Positions 23,501 through 35,600 of a stretch of DNA of 64,000 nt are shown here, piece after piece. The stretch is from Onchidella celtica. Lineage: Eukaryota; Mollusca; Gastropoda; Systellommatophora; Onchidiidae. The stretch is taken from assembly GCA_963931925.1 (NCBI GenBank), contig OZ007570.1:54050880-54114879 (forward strand), given 5' to 3'. The notes beneath the pieces are model-generated. The model had not been told where the DNA came from. It saw only the letters and a program-made list of their open reading frames with translations, and did no database searches. Positions within the stretch are counted from its first letter, which is position 1. Every line of letters begins with the position of its first letter. A program made the translations under genes and the position numbers.

Positions 23501-26500
23501 ACACCAATGGGATCACTTTTAATGAACAATCCTTTAGCATGGCATTTAGACTTAAACAAACTCAATAGAACCTTTCATCATGTCATTACGAAATGTTTCC
23601 ATCCACCCTTCTTTCATTAAGGAATTTTCACTGTAGGCATAAAATTGCAATGAAAGGCTGGCTTGCAAATGCTTAACTTCCAGGAAACTGATTGAATGAT
23701 TGAAAATGCAAAACTTCAGATGTCTAATATTGTTTAAAATATATCATGACTCTGGTGATGCTCTATCTTATTGTAGGTTAGATGGTGTTTCTCTAAAATC
23801 CAAGTTAGATGGAAAGAAACATTCAGTTACCGCATAATTAGACACGATTTGTTCATTTACATGCATCTTGTGAATTTCAGAATGAAAGTGCCTGTAGAGG
23901 GAGACACAGAATAGAAAAAGTTTACTGTGGCCACCTTTTCCATTTCATCTGTTTGAACAAGCACATGAAAACACCACCTTTTACAGGTAATGTTATACAG
24001 TTTCAGTTTTAAGTGCACCCAAATGTCAAATGTCAATTAATAATGCCAGAGCTTTAGTTGAACAGCTTCAGATAACTCTGTTAACGCTTTCAGTGTCACA
24101 GACCTCTGTAGTGGTCGCCGGCATTTTCCTGAATGTGTACCCCGAGACTGCTGTGGCGGTCGATCGGGGGGGTAGGTTGGATCTATAATAAAAATGCGAA
24201 TACGAAGGAGGGGGTTATAATTTCTTTTCCATGAGTTTCAGGAGTGATTTTCGGGACGTATGATTTGCCACGTGGGTGCCAGACCTCCGATATATACCGG
24301 ATTTCCGGTTTCGCTGTGTCTCAAACATAATTTTGGCAGTTTTGCGATGTGAAAAATTGAAAAACAAAAATAAACCTGCTTAATCAAAACAAAAAAGCAC
24401 AAGCGTGCGTTCGAGGTATCGGCCTTATTTGTGCCTACTGTTAGCATTCACCGTGTCCGAAGGCATATCGTCAGCATGGGGCTACTGTCGTATTCTGGCT
24501 GATTCACAGTTTTAGATCAAGCGCTCCACATGCAGCAGCTGCTCTTCATTGCTGACAATAACGCGAAGTTGAAAGTGAGTGTAGGGTCACAGGCTCACGA
24601 GACGACGTACTGTGTCCAGTCAAGACCCGCTTGTTCTACGTATCGTTTGAGTAGACATAGTCCATCATGTGTTGCTCATGTGTCAGGCCTACGCCAGAAT
24701 TAAGGCTTTAGATGCCTGCAATGGTAGATCTACGAACTTTTATTATTGATTGACGGTGGAATCTTTCGTTTGGAATACCCAGTTGCTTGGTTTCGTGTGT
24801 ATTGTGAACGTAGAATGTGTTGTGCGGACTGATTTGACTTGTTACAGTAGAACTCGGACTCAACGAACTAGTTCGGTCATTTTTAAAAGTTCATTGGATG
24901 CAAGGTTCGTTGGAGCCAATTCTACACAAGCCAATCCCCTCTCTATCCACAACCTTCCCTCTGCCCCGCCTTGCTTATCTATAGGCCTACAACCACTCTT
25001 TACCCTTCCCACCTACTTTCCAAGTTCCGGCGGCTTTGTCTCTTTGATCCTATATCATGTTCTCCCACGCGTCGGCTGTTCGAAGGCTGCCACCCCTTCC
25101 CCCTCCCCTCTCTCTCTGTTCATAATTTTCTCCCTGTGTGTCCACACCTTGCCCTACCCCTATTACAAGGCATAATACAGCCTACGGTACACTTATTTAT
25201 TTCTTGTCAGCCGACAGCAGACCTTTTGAATTTCGAATTTCAACTAGATTTCTAGGTAGACAAGCAATTTATTGTGAGCTTGCCTACACTTCTGGTTCGT
25301 TGGAACCAAGGGTGGGTCTGAGATTAGTTTGTTTGATAAAAGATATTTAATACAGTCAATGAAGGAAAAAAATGGGGATTTTTCTCTGTTCGTTGAATGC
25401 AAGGTGTTCTTTGAGTCCGAGTTCGTTGGATTCAAGGTGTACTGTATTACTGTTACGCAAAAACCTAGAATCTAGATCAAGGTCCAGCATGCCCCCAAGA
25501 TCTGTACCGATACACGTTGCACGGCTACTAGTAATCATTGTACTAGATCAACCGGATGACAGAAACTTCTGATAGACATGCTTTAGTTTATAAAGGCCTG
25601 AAGGGGCTTGCCTCAGATTGTTCTACTATTGTAGTTCTCCGGCATCAGTATCATCTGCATAACTGGATTTCGCTTCATTCAGGCCAATAAACGGTGGTTA
25701 TACATCAAGCTTAAGGGAGGCCTATAGGTCTGACGCTTCTATTATAACCATGGGGGTCGTAAGCAATGCGAGTCGAGCAACGGCATACTGTTTAAGCCCT
25801 GTTTTCATGTGTACGGAAACGAAAACATCAAACCTCCTTAAAGTACAGTAGTTCTGTGTCAGTACTGATGGGTTTTTGATGTTTCCGTTACCATTTCTAT
25901 TTGAGTACACAGGAAAACCCAGCTTAACGGTGTTGAATTCAAAGGGAGAAAACAGGATCTATTTTATTGGCTCAAGAGACACAAATATACATTAATAAAT
26001 ACATGCAGAAGCCATGGTTACATGTTTTGTCCGTTGGATGTTTGTGATAGGTTTTACAAACTTACTGGAGAAATTTTTCCACATTCAGATACAATTAGGA
26101 AATAATATTCATCTTGTACAATAAAAACTGCTGCAGTCATATACACATTTTACATGAACAAGGAAAGTTGTAGGTGTGCACAAATACTTGGTAACTGTGG
26201 TACATTGGTGTGACATGTAAAGTGTTTTGTTCTTTGATATTTGAAATTTGCCTTTATACAGCATTGGTGTACGTGCGTTAGGTGTCATTTAGTTGGTAGG
26301 TCTGTTGTTTTATCACTGCATTGCTCAGTGTGTGCGACTTCAGGTTTTATCACTGCGTTGCTCGGTGCTTGCGACTTCAGATTTGGCTGATTTGGTCAAA
26401 GTGATTTTCAGGTTTCAGATGGCTCCGTTGCTGGCACCCATGTTGCACCATGTCCCAGGGCTGTGACACCGAAAGGGTTAAATCACCATATTGTTTTAAA

Positions 26501-27300
26501 AAGTCCTTCATAACTCATATTTATATATAAGTTATATGTTCACATTGCATAAATGATGTTACTTGTGAACCTGACGTGCACATTAAGAGTATGAATTATA
26601 GTGCTTGCTTGCCTTACAAAATGGATAGCACATGACTGTGTGTAAAATAATGTTGGGAACATATAATGTAGTTGAAACACTATTACATTCTTTCAAAAAA
26701 CACAGGTCTAACCCTTTTGGAGACAGGAGTGTTTTGGATTTTACCCATCTAGAAAGATGAAGGTTCACAGGACAAAAATCGATAATGTGTTTGCAATATG
26801 GGGAAAATCTATCATTGATATGTACAGACCCATGAATTTATGAAACAAGCATTCTGATTGGTTACAAGACCATGACAGGACTAATCAGAACTGCTTTCTA
26901 AATGAGCCAATAATCGACCCGTTCGTATTTTTCACTATAATATTAAGACTGTCAGACCCAAAATAATTGGGCTGAGCATCATCCTTTATGGGCAAAAAAT
27001 ATTGTTGAAAAAACACTGAAGATATTAGAGCCAAGCTTTTGTTTTGTTTGTAAACTGATAGGAAACGTTAAAAGATCTTTGAAGTGTATTCTTTGGTGGT
27101 ATGGTTTCTTCAGTAGGATCAACTATTATAAAATTTGTTTCACTTCTATCCAATATTAAGGTGGTAAACTTTGTCCTGCCTGCGGCAAGCAGATTTTCCA
27201 CGAAAAATGGAAGGTTTCTGCAGATGTGATGGAAAAAAGATGGGCTCACAAACAAGCAAAACAGCGAGAACTGGAGGAAGTTGTGGACTTTTTAGAATAA
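20509..27300 (+). CDS. RWD-RWD-RING-H2 protein, probable E3 ubiquitin ligase, 7 exons
   Basis: Exons 20509-20639, 21230-21395, 21699-21919, 22568-22678, 22967-23093, 23881-23986 and 27161-27300 join in phase to 1002 nt, or 333 residues. The first half has two RWD-like modules. One has PSYPDVPVVTEI near residues 60-75; the second has RISVPDTYPLSQVVPEITQH near 160-185. The C-terminal half holds a RING-H2 finger with ligands C239, C242, C268, H270, H273, C276, C292 and C295. A basic helical tail (RWAHKQAKQRELEEVVDFLE) ends the protein. RING-H2 fingers recruit E2 enzymes, and RWD folds dock partners or E2s, as in FANCL and RNF25, so ubiquitin ligase activity is inferred. It is neither of those by its sequence. 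The ATG sits 22 nt after an acceptor, suggesting an upstream untranslated exon. The 3.2-kb last intron holds a piggyBac-like element. The neighbour upstream is RWDD1. Confidence 0.88.
24081..26481. mobile_element. Nonautonomous piggyBac-like element (last intron of the RWD-RING gene)
   Basis: TTAA occurs at 24081-24084 and 26478-26481. Terminal inverted repeats of 17 bp are CGCTTTCAGTGTCACAG on the left and CCCTTTCGGTGTCACAG (inverted) on the right, with 2 mismatches. Near the right end, a short sequence (ATCACTGCRTTGCTCRGTG) is repeated in tandem at about 26314-26380. No transposase frame is seen in 2.4 kb. A separate TA-flanked element is nested at 24845-25444. Without the nest it is about 1.8 kb. 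Confidence 0.75.
24845..25444. mobile_element. Nested pogo-like MITE
   Basis: A 600-bp element is flanked by TA (24843-24844 and 25445-25446). Its ends are CAGTAGAACTCGGACTCAAC on the left and CAGTACACCTTGAATCCAAC (inverted) on the right; both continue GAAC. The word GTTCGTTGGA and variants recur inside (about 24905, 25297, 25421). CAGTA termini plus TA fit the pogo/Tigger group. It lies wholly within the piggyBac-like element and is therefore younger. Confidence 0.65.
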
Positions 27301-29661
27301 CACAGGCTAAATGTTGTATGTTTGTTTTGTTTTGTAAGCATGTCTTTTAATATCCTGGTTTTACATTGTGTGTTGGGATGTATTCTTAACTATTTCTTTT
27401 CAGAAAGAGTCAAATGAATAAGCACATTATCAGTGGTGAAGAGTGTTTTGCACAAAGATTATTATTCAGTCATGCATGCTGATGCTTGTTATCAATGTCA
27501 CAAAACTGAAAATATATAACATAAAATTTGCAGTGAATATGCAGCTGTCCAAATTATTGAAGATTTGGTGTGAGAGAAAATATTTTTGAATAGATAAACA
27601 CAAGAAAATTTAACAATGGCAACTATACAGTAAACAGTCATGGCCAAACTGTGTGTGTTTCATGTTTTTCTTGTGACAGTGTTTCAATATTTGATTCACT
27701 CATTATGTGAAGAAACATTTCTGTTCCCTTACATTTAGCTGATTGTATAGATCGACCTTTTTTCTTCCTTCACATCTCCTTTTCCCTCGTTTTTTATGGA
27801 TCAAACTGCAGTAACTCGGTTACTTAAATTTTTTTCTAGCTGCCATGATTTTTCTTAATTCCTCAGGTCATGTATCATTGTGCCCCCTCTGAAAGAAGTT
27901 TGTTTTGTCTCCTGATTTGTAGATTTTTTCAGAGATTGTGTCCGAAAAAATTGGAGTTTACTTAATAAGTGTATTTACGGTAACAAGCAGGACATATTCT
28001 TGCACGGTTTGGAGTATCATTAGAAGCATGCCAGAAACACGGAATGCTCACAAACAGTCCAGTGTTCATTTGCGAGATGCGTCATGAGTCAAAAGCAAAT
28101 TTCCTACGTCTAAGATTATCATGTTTAAGGTATTTTTTATATGAAGCTATTTGTGGGACCCAGCTCAGTGTTGAATTACCCTGCTTTCCTTTTCATTAAT
28201 TGTAGATGCTTTAATCAAGAATGTTCAAATCATGAGATCTTGCTGAGTTATCAGTGCTGTCTTGGAATTTTTGAGGTTATTTATTACTTAACAACACTTC
28301 CATATTAAAATGAAACTTTATCAAGAATTAATTGTTACTGGTGGTCAACGTAAACAAAATAGAAATTCAGAAGCCATGAAAAGAGCAGCACTCATGGACA
28401 GTTTTCTTGGACAAAAAAACAACAACAACAACAACAAAAAGAAACCTATTGAAATTTCTGAGAATATCAGTATGTGCATCCACATTGAGTAGTGACAGAT
28501 TGTAATTGGAAGCGATCATCACCAACACTAATTTCCAAGGTAACGAAAACAATTCAATTACAAATTACAGTCCAAGTTTTTCCAAGAAACCTAGGGACCA
28601 CCCCTCCCCCTCCCCCGCACCTTCAAAAGCCAGCTTTATTGGAAACAACTTATATAACACATTACAGTTATGAAAATCACCCAATGAAAGATATTGATAG
28701 GAAAGATCAGTTGGCAGTGAGTTTATCTGAGATCAAACCATTGTAGATTGGATCAATTCCAACAGAGAATTTGGGAAGGCAGCAGCAGCAGTACAGACAT
28801 GCCCCATCCCCCATCCTTTTTTTTTTTATTTCAAATAATCTCAGGGAAATTAAAATATGTTTTGCAGCATTTGTAATAAACTCTTCAGCTGCTGTATTCT
28901 CCCATAGGTTTTTGGTAGGCTTGAATCACTATGAACCATCAAAGTATACTTTCTACCTCCACATCATTAAACAAATTGATCACAAGGACAAGTTCAGAAA
29001 CAGTTTGATGGACTGTTGATGGTATGTCAGGCGAAGAGCAAAAATTGGTTGCCTTGAAGTTTCAGGATGATATTAATTTTGTGACAATACTGTACAAATG
29101 TGGTTGTCGTTGGGTTTTTTTTTTTTGTTGTTGTTTCTTTTTTTTTGTGACCATGCAAGAATACATCGTCCCTTTAGAATGACAAGATTCTATCTCCATT
29201 TTTTGGCTGAACTGAGTTACACCTACTTTTACAGGCCTTGTCCATTGTGTATCAAAGTATCAAGCAGATTCAGTGTATAGTTTGTAAGTATATGTATTTA
29301 CTAAAAAGAAAAAAAAGTTGTATCTCTAAAGGCTATGAGCACGTGAAACTTCAATCATCAATTTCTCAAAAGTTGGCGGAAGGGAATTAGAGCCTTGTCA
29401 TTCTAAGGGGATGACATCAGAATTCAGTGTAGAATATTCAGGTTTATCTGCTCAAGTGAAAATGTCTATCTGTGCTGGTAGAGATGAGTGATTGAAAGTA
29501 CAAGAAAAGCAGTTTCTTTCTGAAGATGTGGATACCCATGTATGAATAGGCTTTTCTTAGTCTTGGTGTAATGCCAATTACTCCATCATTGAAATTATTG
29601 TAGAGTAAAATTTGTTTCGAAATCATGTCCAGTGTACATTATTTATAATGTGTGTATTCTT
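27301..29661. other. 3' flank and intergenic sequence after the RWD-RING gene
   Basis: This should include the RWD-RING 3' UTR, but I see no well-placed AATAAA directly after the stop. Small open frames around 28310-29019 resemble nothing known. A short AAC microsatellite lies near 28418-28438. No RNA gene is seen. Confidence 0.45.
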
Positions 29662-29912
29662 TTAATTCTTTCAGGACGTCAGTGTTAGGGGCTTTGGCCA
29701 AGTCCGGACGTAATTAATTTTTTGCCACTTTGGGAAAAAACAGCATGGTTCATAATAACCCTTACAGAAAAAAAAAGTATTGATAGTAAAGTAAAATGTT
29801 AATATATGAAATAAAAGAGAATTGAATGTAGCATACAATATAAATCGGCAATACATCCAAATGCGTTTTTCACTGGCGCCGATAAATCGGGGATACGTCC
29901 TGAAAGAGTTAA
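29662..29912. mobile_element. TTAA MITE, 251 bp
   Basis: TTAA lies at both ends (29662-29665 and 29909-29912). The inverted ends are TTCTTTCAGGACGT on the left and CTCTTTCAGGACGT (inverted) on the right. There is no coding capacity. It has the same layout as the piggyBac-like elements at 24081 and 30545 but a different TIR, so it is a distinct subfamily. Confidence 0.75.
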
Positions 29913-30544
29913 TAAAATTTGGTATATAAAAATATTGGGAACAAACAAATCACCATCTATCTCATATTACTGGCATATCAACAGTTTTTCCCATTTTACA
30001 GGAGAGCATTTCAAAGTTTTGGTGAGAGTGGGAGATATTGTGTACAGACATAATGAGACATAATTTCAAAACTATCAAAAAATATCTATTGGTCCTTTGT
30101 GAGAATATAGGTCTCACTATGAGCAGTAATGAAGTCCCATAACTCAAAACCACAAAAGTTGTCGATATTATGCTGAAATGTGAAATGGACAGTGAAATAA
30201 GATAAGGACTTAATTAAAAGTCTTAACTTTTTTTTATTGCACTCCTGTAATTTGTGACTGTTTGTGCACCAGAGAATGAAACATTACATTGACATTTTGT
30301 TGGTACATGAAATGTAGGAAATGGTCACCACTCACATACTTCATCATCAGTGTCAGTTTTGAGATGTCTGTGAAGGAAGGACTAGGGTGCAAGTGTCATA
30401 TTCCAGTGTGTTTTATTTGTTTAGTTTACCTTGATATTACACAAGTTTGGGGTTTCATAATATTGACATGAGTTTTGCAGTGGTTAGTACTAGTGATAAT
30501 TATACTCACTGTTAATGGGAGAGGAGAATGAAATTATGTTATGC

Positions 30545-30896
30545 TTAACTCTTTCCCTGCGCTACACGGGCCAGCATTCCACGTTTGTACGGAACACCGC
30601 CTGGTTTACATGCCATACTGTACTGTGCATTTGTAAACAGAGATCACCTTACTACACCACAGCCGTCCAAACTATACACTTATCCCACACGTAGTGTCGC
30701 TGGACATGCCAGGGCAAAGGAAGGTTTACCAAAAATTCGATCAAAATTAAGGTTCAACATCACAGGATGTCCAATTCCAATACAGTGGTCAAGGAATACC
30801 TTTACAATATCACCTGCATGTGCAGGTTGTGTTGTACCGGCTGCCACTAGGGAAGCATGCAACACAGTGTGTGTTGTACTGTAGGGAAAGAGTTCA
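30545..30896. mobile_element. TTAA MITE, 352 bp
   Basis: The left end is TTAA followed by CTCTTTCCCTGCGC. The right end, read inverted, is CTCTTTCCCTACAG next to TTCA, apparently a mutated TTAA. The interior has no supported gene. Confidence 0.65.
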
Positions 30897-31216
30897 TTGT
30901 CCTTTGACTGCTTAGCAAACTTTATACTAGGATCTGTGATGAAAGAGGAATGCTTCAACACTTTGCGTGTTTGTCTACATGAAACATGTTATTTATTATT
31001 CTGTAGTACATGTATATCATCGGTAAAGCTAATTTCTCTTTGCTTTGCTTGTATAAATGAAAAAAAATGCCTGTATGACTATGAGGTCAGTAACAATATT
31101 CCTCATCTTTTAAAAATAAAATGATATGTTTTCTGCACTTTCAGCATTTGTTCATTTATTCCAAGATGCCACAAAAGAGTAATACATGAAATGGCATAAC
31201 TTGTAACATTTCTCAC

Positions 31217-32082
31217 TCGGAATTGCTTTCATCATCATCATTGCCTTTCTCACCCTGGATCAGGGTATAGGCCACCAACAAACACTTTCCATCCCTCTCT
31301 ATCATGGGCCAGCCTCTTTACATTATTCCAAGTCTTTCCGCTTCGTTGCACATCATTTTCTCTGGCTCTTCTCCACGTTCCGCGCGGCCTTCCTCTTGAT
31401 CTCTTGCCCTGGGGATTCCAATCCAATACCTTCTTCGTGATGCTGTTTCCTGGCCTCCTGAGAGTGTGGCCGATCCATCTCCATCGCCTCCTACCAATTT
31501 CCTCTCTGACTGGGCTCTGTCTTGTTCTTTTCCATACAATTTCATTGCTGACCTTGTCTGTCCATCTGATCTTAAGTAGCTTCCTCAAACATCTGTTGAT
31601 GAAAACTTGGATTCTCTTTATGCAGGCCTGAGACGCATTCCAAGTCTCACATCCATACAACAGGACTGACTTCACGTTCGAGTTGAATATCCTCAGCTTT
31701 GTTTTTAGAGATATATCCTTGGTTCTCCAAATCTTGCTTAAGGACGTGAAAGCTGCCTGTGCCTTTCCAATTCGTGCTTTGACTTCTGCCTCTGTTCCTC
31801 CCTTATTGTCAATGATACTACCAAGATAGCAGAAGGACTCTACATCTTCCAGTGATTGATCTCCTACTCTGACTTGTGCGCTTGGGAGTGCAACAATTTT
31901 TAGGACCTTCGACTTCGCAGGATGTATCCTCAATCCAATAGATTCTGAAATTTTGTTTAGAGCTGTAGTCTTTGCTTGCATCTGGTCGTGTGTGTGCGAC
32001 AATAGTGCCAAGTCATCTGCAAAATCTAGATCGTCCAGCTGTGTCCATGGGGTCCATTGTATGCCATCGGAATTGCTTTCAT
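31217..32082 (-). mobile_element. 5'-truncated LINE with a perfect 16-bp target duplication
   Basis: TCGGAATTGCTTTCAT occurs at 31217-31232 and again at 32067-32082. Between them, read on the minus strand, is a LINE 3' part that ends in a short GAT repeat. The perfect duplication shows the insertion is recent and target-primed. Confidence 0.92.
31250..32011 (-). pseudogene. LINE ORF2 C-terminal part (RTE/CR1-like)
   Basis: The open frame encodes the last part of a non-LTR reverse transcriptase: GLRIHPAKSKVLKIV and ESFCYLGSIIDNKGGTEAEV (palm-thumb region), VLLYGCETWNAS, then RRRWRWIGHTLRRPG and RGRPRGTWRR. The catalytic YADD box is upstream of the truncation point. The frame is uninterrupted to its stop, but it lacks endonuclease and catalytic motifs, so it is non-functional. 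Confidence 0.85.
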
Positions 32083-32304
32083 TTCAAACAAATTTTGTTT
32101 TAAATGTCGCATTTTGTCTAATCAACATTGCTTGTTGTAGAAACTAAAAAGTTTTATATTTTATATTTGAGGTCTTTATTTTAGGAGGTTCGCTGCCCTT
32201 GGCATTTACACCTCACTTTACTTGTTTTATTATTTCTTGTTCTGGTGGGGGGGGGGGGGGGGGGGGATCATATGGATAAATTTTAATCTAGTAATTTCAA
32301 TTTT

Positions 32305-32635
32305 GCCCGGGCAGCGGCCTTTCGGCCTGCTCTTTACGATTTCCAACTGCCAAGGTATCTTTAACGTGCGCAACGTGCACACGGGCCCTCCGAATTTTTT
32401 CGTCCTTATCCGAGAAGTCTAGGTACTCGATCCTAACCCCCAATAGGACCAGGGACTTGAAAATATGAGAAAAATCCAATTTCCAAGAACTACTCGATCC
32501 TACCCCTCAATAGGACCAGGGACTTGAAAATATGAGAAAAATCCACTTTCCAACATGCCTGCACTGCCCGGGTTTAGAACCCGGGACCCTTGGCATGAGA
32601 GGCGAGCACCTTGCCTCTAGACCACCTTGTCCCCC
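32305..32635 (-). mobile_element. tRNA-derived SINE
   Basis: On the minus strand the head starts GGGGGACAAGG. It carries a pol III A box TGGTCTAGAGG (32614-32624) and B box GGTTCTAAACC (32571-32581) at normal tRNA spacing. The body contains a 67-bp unit twice in tandem (32424-32490 and 32491-32555). It ends near a GC-rich GCCCGGGC (about 32305). The tRNA part is degenerate and not a tRNA gene. Confidence 0.75.
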
Positions 32636-32639
32636 GTTT

Positions 32640-35600
32640 TATATTTTATTGGCATTTTGTTGATCCTTATATCAAATAAGATGTTGGATGGGTTAGTTAC
32701 TGATATTTATAAATCTCTCTGCTGGAATGAAACTTGAGATATGGCAAGCCTTTGATATTTAAGTATTTTGAATGCAAATTCATTTGCAAGTTACAATGAG
32801 TACAAAAAATTACAATTGTCTCTTTGTCTTTATGAGGCTGATCTGGGAAAGACTTATGCCCTAAACCTTGCCCTACAGTGGCTGTAGTGTTTAATGGCCA
32901 TGTACAAAGTTTATGATTAATGTATGGTACCATACTATTATAATGGAGCTGGAGGGTGAAGATGTAAGCATACGACTATACAAAGAGCATGAGACCACAA
33001 ACTGTTAAACTTTGTGTACAGCCTTGACTTTTGATGACAAATTCCTTGGACATCCATTTTGGACAAAATTTGGTCTTTAGTATTATTTATTTGCCATGTT
33101 TTGAGTCACAAAACAAAGGAGACATCATGTTCGTTGAGTTGAATCAAAAAGCATGATCAGAAATTTTCTTCTTCACCTCGCTTTACACTTCACTGGGCCT
33201 CGGTAATTCTACATGTATTAATATTAATATTAAACCATTAAATCTGGGAGTAATATTACCAAAAACGCTTGGAAGCCAACATTTTACTCAACCCAATTTC
33301 ATCTGCATCCAATTGAGAAAAAAAAACAAGTACCCACCACATCTAGATCTAACAAATGTGGTTGTTCATGGATGACACTATCTGGTCTTGAAGAAAGATC
33401 ATTCAGCAGTTTTCCTCTTTGCAATATTTCATCAACTTTATACATGTACATGTATTATATATATTATCTATATGTATGCAGTTGTTGTTTCCTTAATGTC
33501 ATCACATAAACTTCCATCATCATATATCTTGTCAAAACGGTTGCACCATTCAGCAAAATTTGTTTTGCATTACAATTCATGTTTCATAGCAATTTTCCAC
33601 TCAACACTCAAGACAACGATGCTGGTGACAGTAAAGTGATAAGTGTTTCCCAAAATATTTTGTACAATGGTTTTATTATTTCTATAAGGAAATTTGAATC
33701 AAAGCTTCCACACAAGGAAATCCTATCTAAAAGAGCAACAGGGTAACAATATGGGAGAGTTTTTCCAACTATGTCATATACATTTTCACTCAACACCAAT
33801 CCATACAGTAAATATCTATCTTTCCATCATAAACGTACCAAACATGAAAATCATTTGCTCAAAGCAAACCAGATTTGTTTACTATGAAATATCATCTTTA
33901 CCACACCTAAACGCTTCTTATATTGAGCATCTTTATTTCAAAAGAAAGGAAACTTACCTTGCTGAAATACAATCAGTATGTGGTGCCTAAAAATTCACAC
34001 ATGAAAAGGAGCATTAAAATGAGATGACAATCATAATGCTTTACAACATTATGTGATATTTTCAAGATGAAATGACATGCTTTTGTAGTAATTAATCAAT
34101 CTTTACTCCAACAGTCTCACTAATGATTACATGATCATTTTTTTTTTTAACAACCCAAGGCCTACCACATGCTGACCATCTTAACAATATGCATTTCCTC
34201 TAAGAAACAAGTTCAAACAGTTTCTTAGCTGTATGTAAATCACACAAGATGTTTCTTGTCATTCAAATGGAAAACTTTTGAGTCTGGTATGCTTTTCTCC
34301 CCAATCAGTGGTTTGTAAAGTTTGTTTTGACATAGCACAAAAATTGCACAAATTGGCTTATACATTAAGACATTTAACTTGAAAAGAACATTTTTGATAA
34401 ATTTAGTTTCTTTTATATTTTGTTGCCAGTGATTCTACTGTTGCCATTCTAACGAATTACTTGGTGTACTCCCCATTTCAATAACGAAACAGCAATTTAG
34501 TTCCTCTCCATAAATGTTATTATACAGAATCTTAAGTATATATCCATGATGAAGTGACAAATGAACATTAAATATTTGAAACATTACAAAGTTATGGATA
34601 TAATATGAAATGAGGCAGGCACTCTTCATGACTCCTTGTGCTTTCTCATGGGTCTGAGGTGGAGAAAACAAAAATGACATTAACATCAATAAACAAAAAG
34701 CTGTGAGACCTTCCAAAATGCTGTGAATAAAAGCTATGAAAAAGATTTTGCACGGTGATGTTTAAATTTCTTCATCATGCTGAGCAGAGTCAGTGATAGT
34801 TTTCCTCTCTGATACTGGCAAGTCTTAGGAGAACTGCTGGCAAAATTGAACCACCTAAATGTAATTTCAAAATTAAAACTTCATTCATGTCAGGCAATTA
34901 AATAAGAACAAAGAAAGGGGACATAAGAGAGAGAGAAGAGAGGTATGAGAAGGAAAATTAACAACAACCACCAAAAAAGAAAAGAGATAAATATCAGGTA
35001 ATCCTCGGGTGCAATGCAGGAAAACTATTCACAATAGGAAAAATGGGACTGTGAAGGTGATGTGATATTTACTCTTTGTTACAAGTTTCAAATAAAAATA
35101 TATCACATGGTTCCACAAATATATCATTATTGATGTCAGGTGAATAGTCAGCTGGTGTTGTTCAAATTTTGTCTGCGGCATATCTAATGGCAAGAACAGT
35201 CCTTCAGTGAGATATCTGTACACTGTATAATCAATGATTTTAACCTACAAGAAGAATCTACTATATGTGTATCCTGCAAATAGCCATATAAAACAATATT
35301 GGGGAAAGGAGTGCTACAAATGTCACAATGAACATACATGGCATTCATACAGACTATTGAAGGACTTATGATTTAAAATTAAGAAAATACTGGACAAAAT
35401 AATTGTATATTGCACATCCTTGTGATCACAATATTAATAGCTGCTCAGGGAAATCAGCTAAATTAATTTGGCAAGAATGAATAAAAGCCATATAATTCTT
35501 GTCTGCATCTTACAAAGACAGCATCCCTAACTGTGTGTGGATCTGACAAAATCGGACACAAGAAAGATGAAATTCTTCAGGAAACCCCCCCACAGGTGGA

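Noticed and set aside
28310..29019. Small plus frames after the RWD-RING gene
   Set aside because: No conserved motif, biased composition and no splice-supported continuation.
32571..32635. Possible tRNA gene (A and B boxes)
   Set aside because: The cloverleaf is degenerate and the sequence continues into a repeat body, so it is the head of a SINE.
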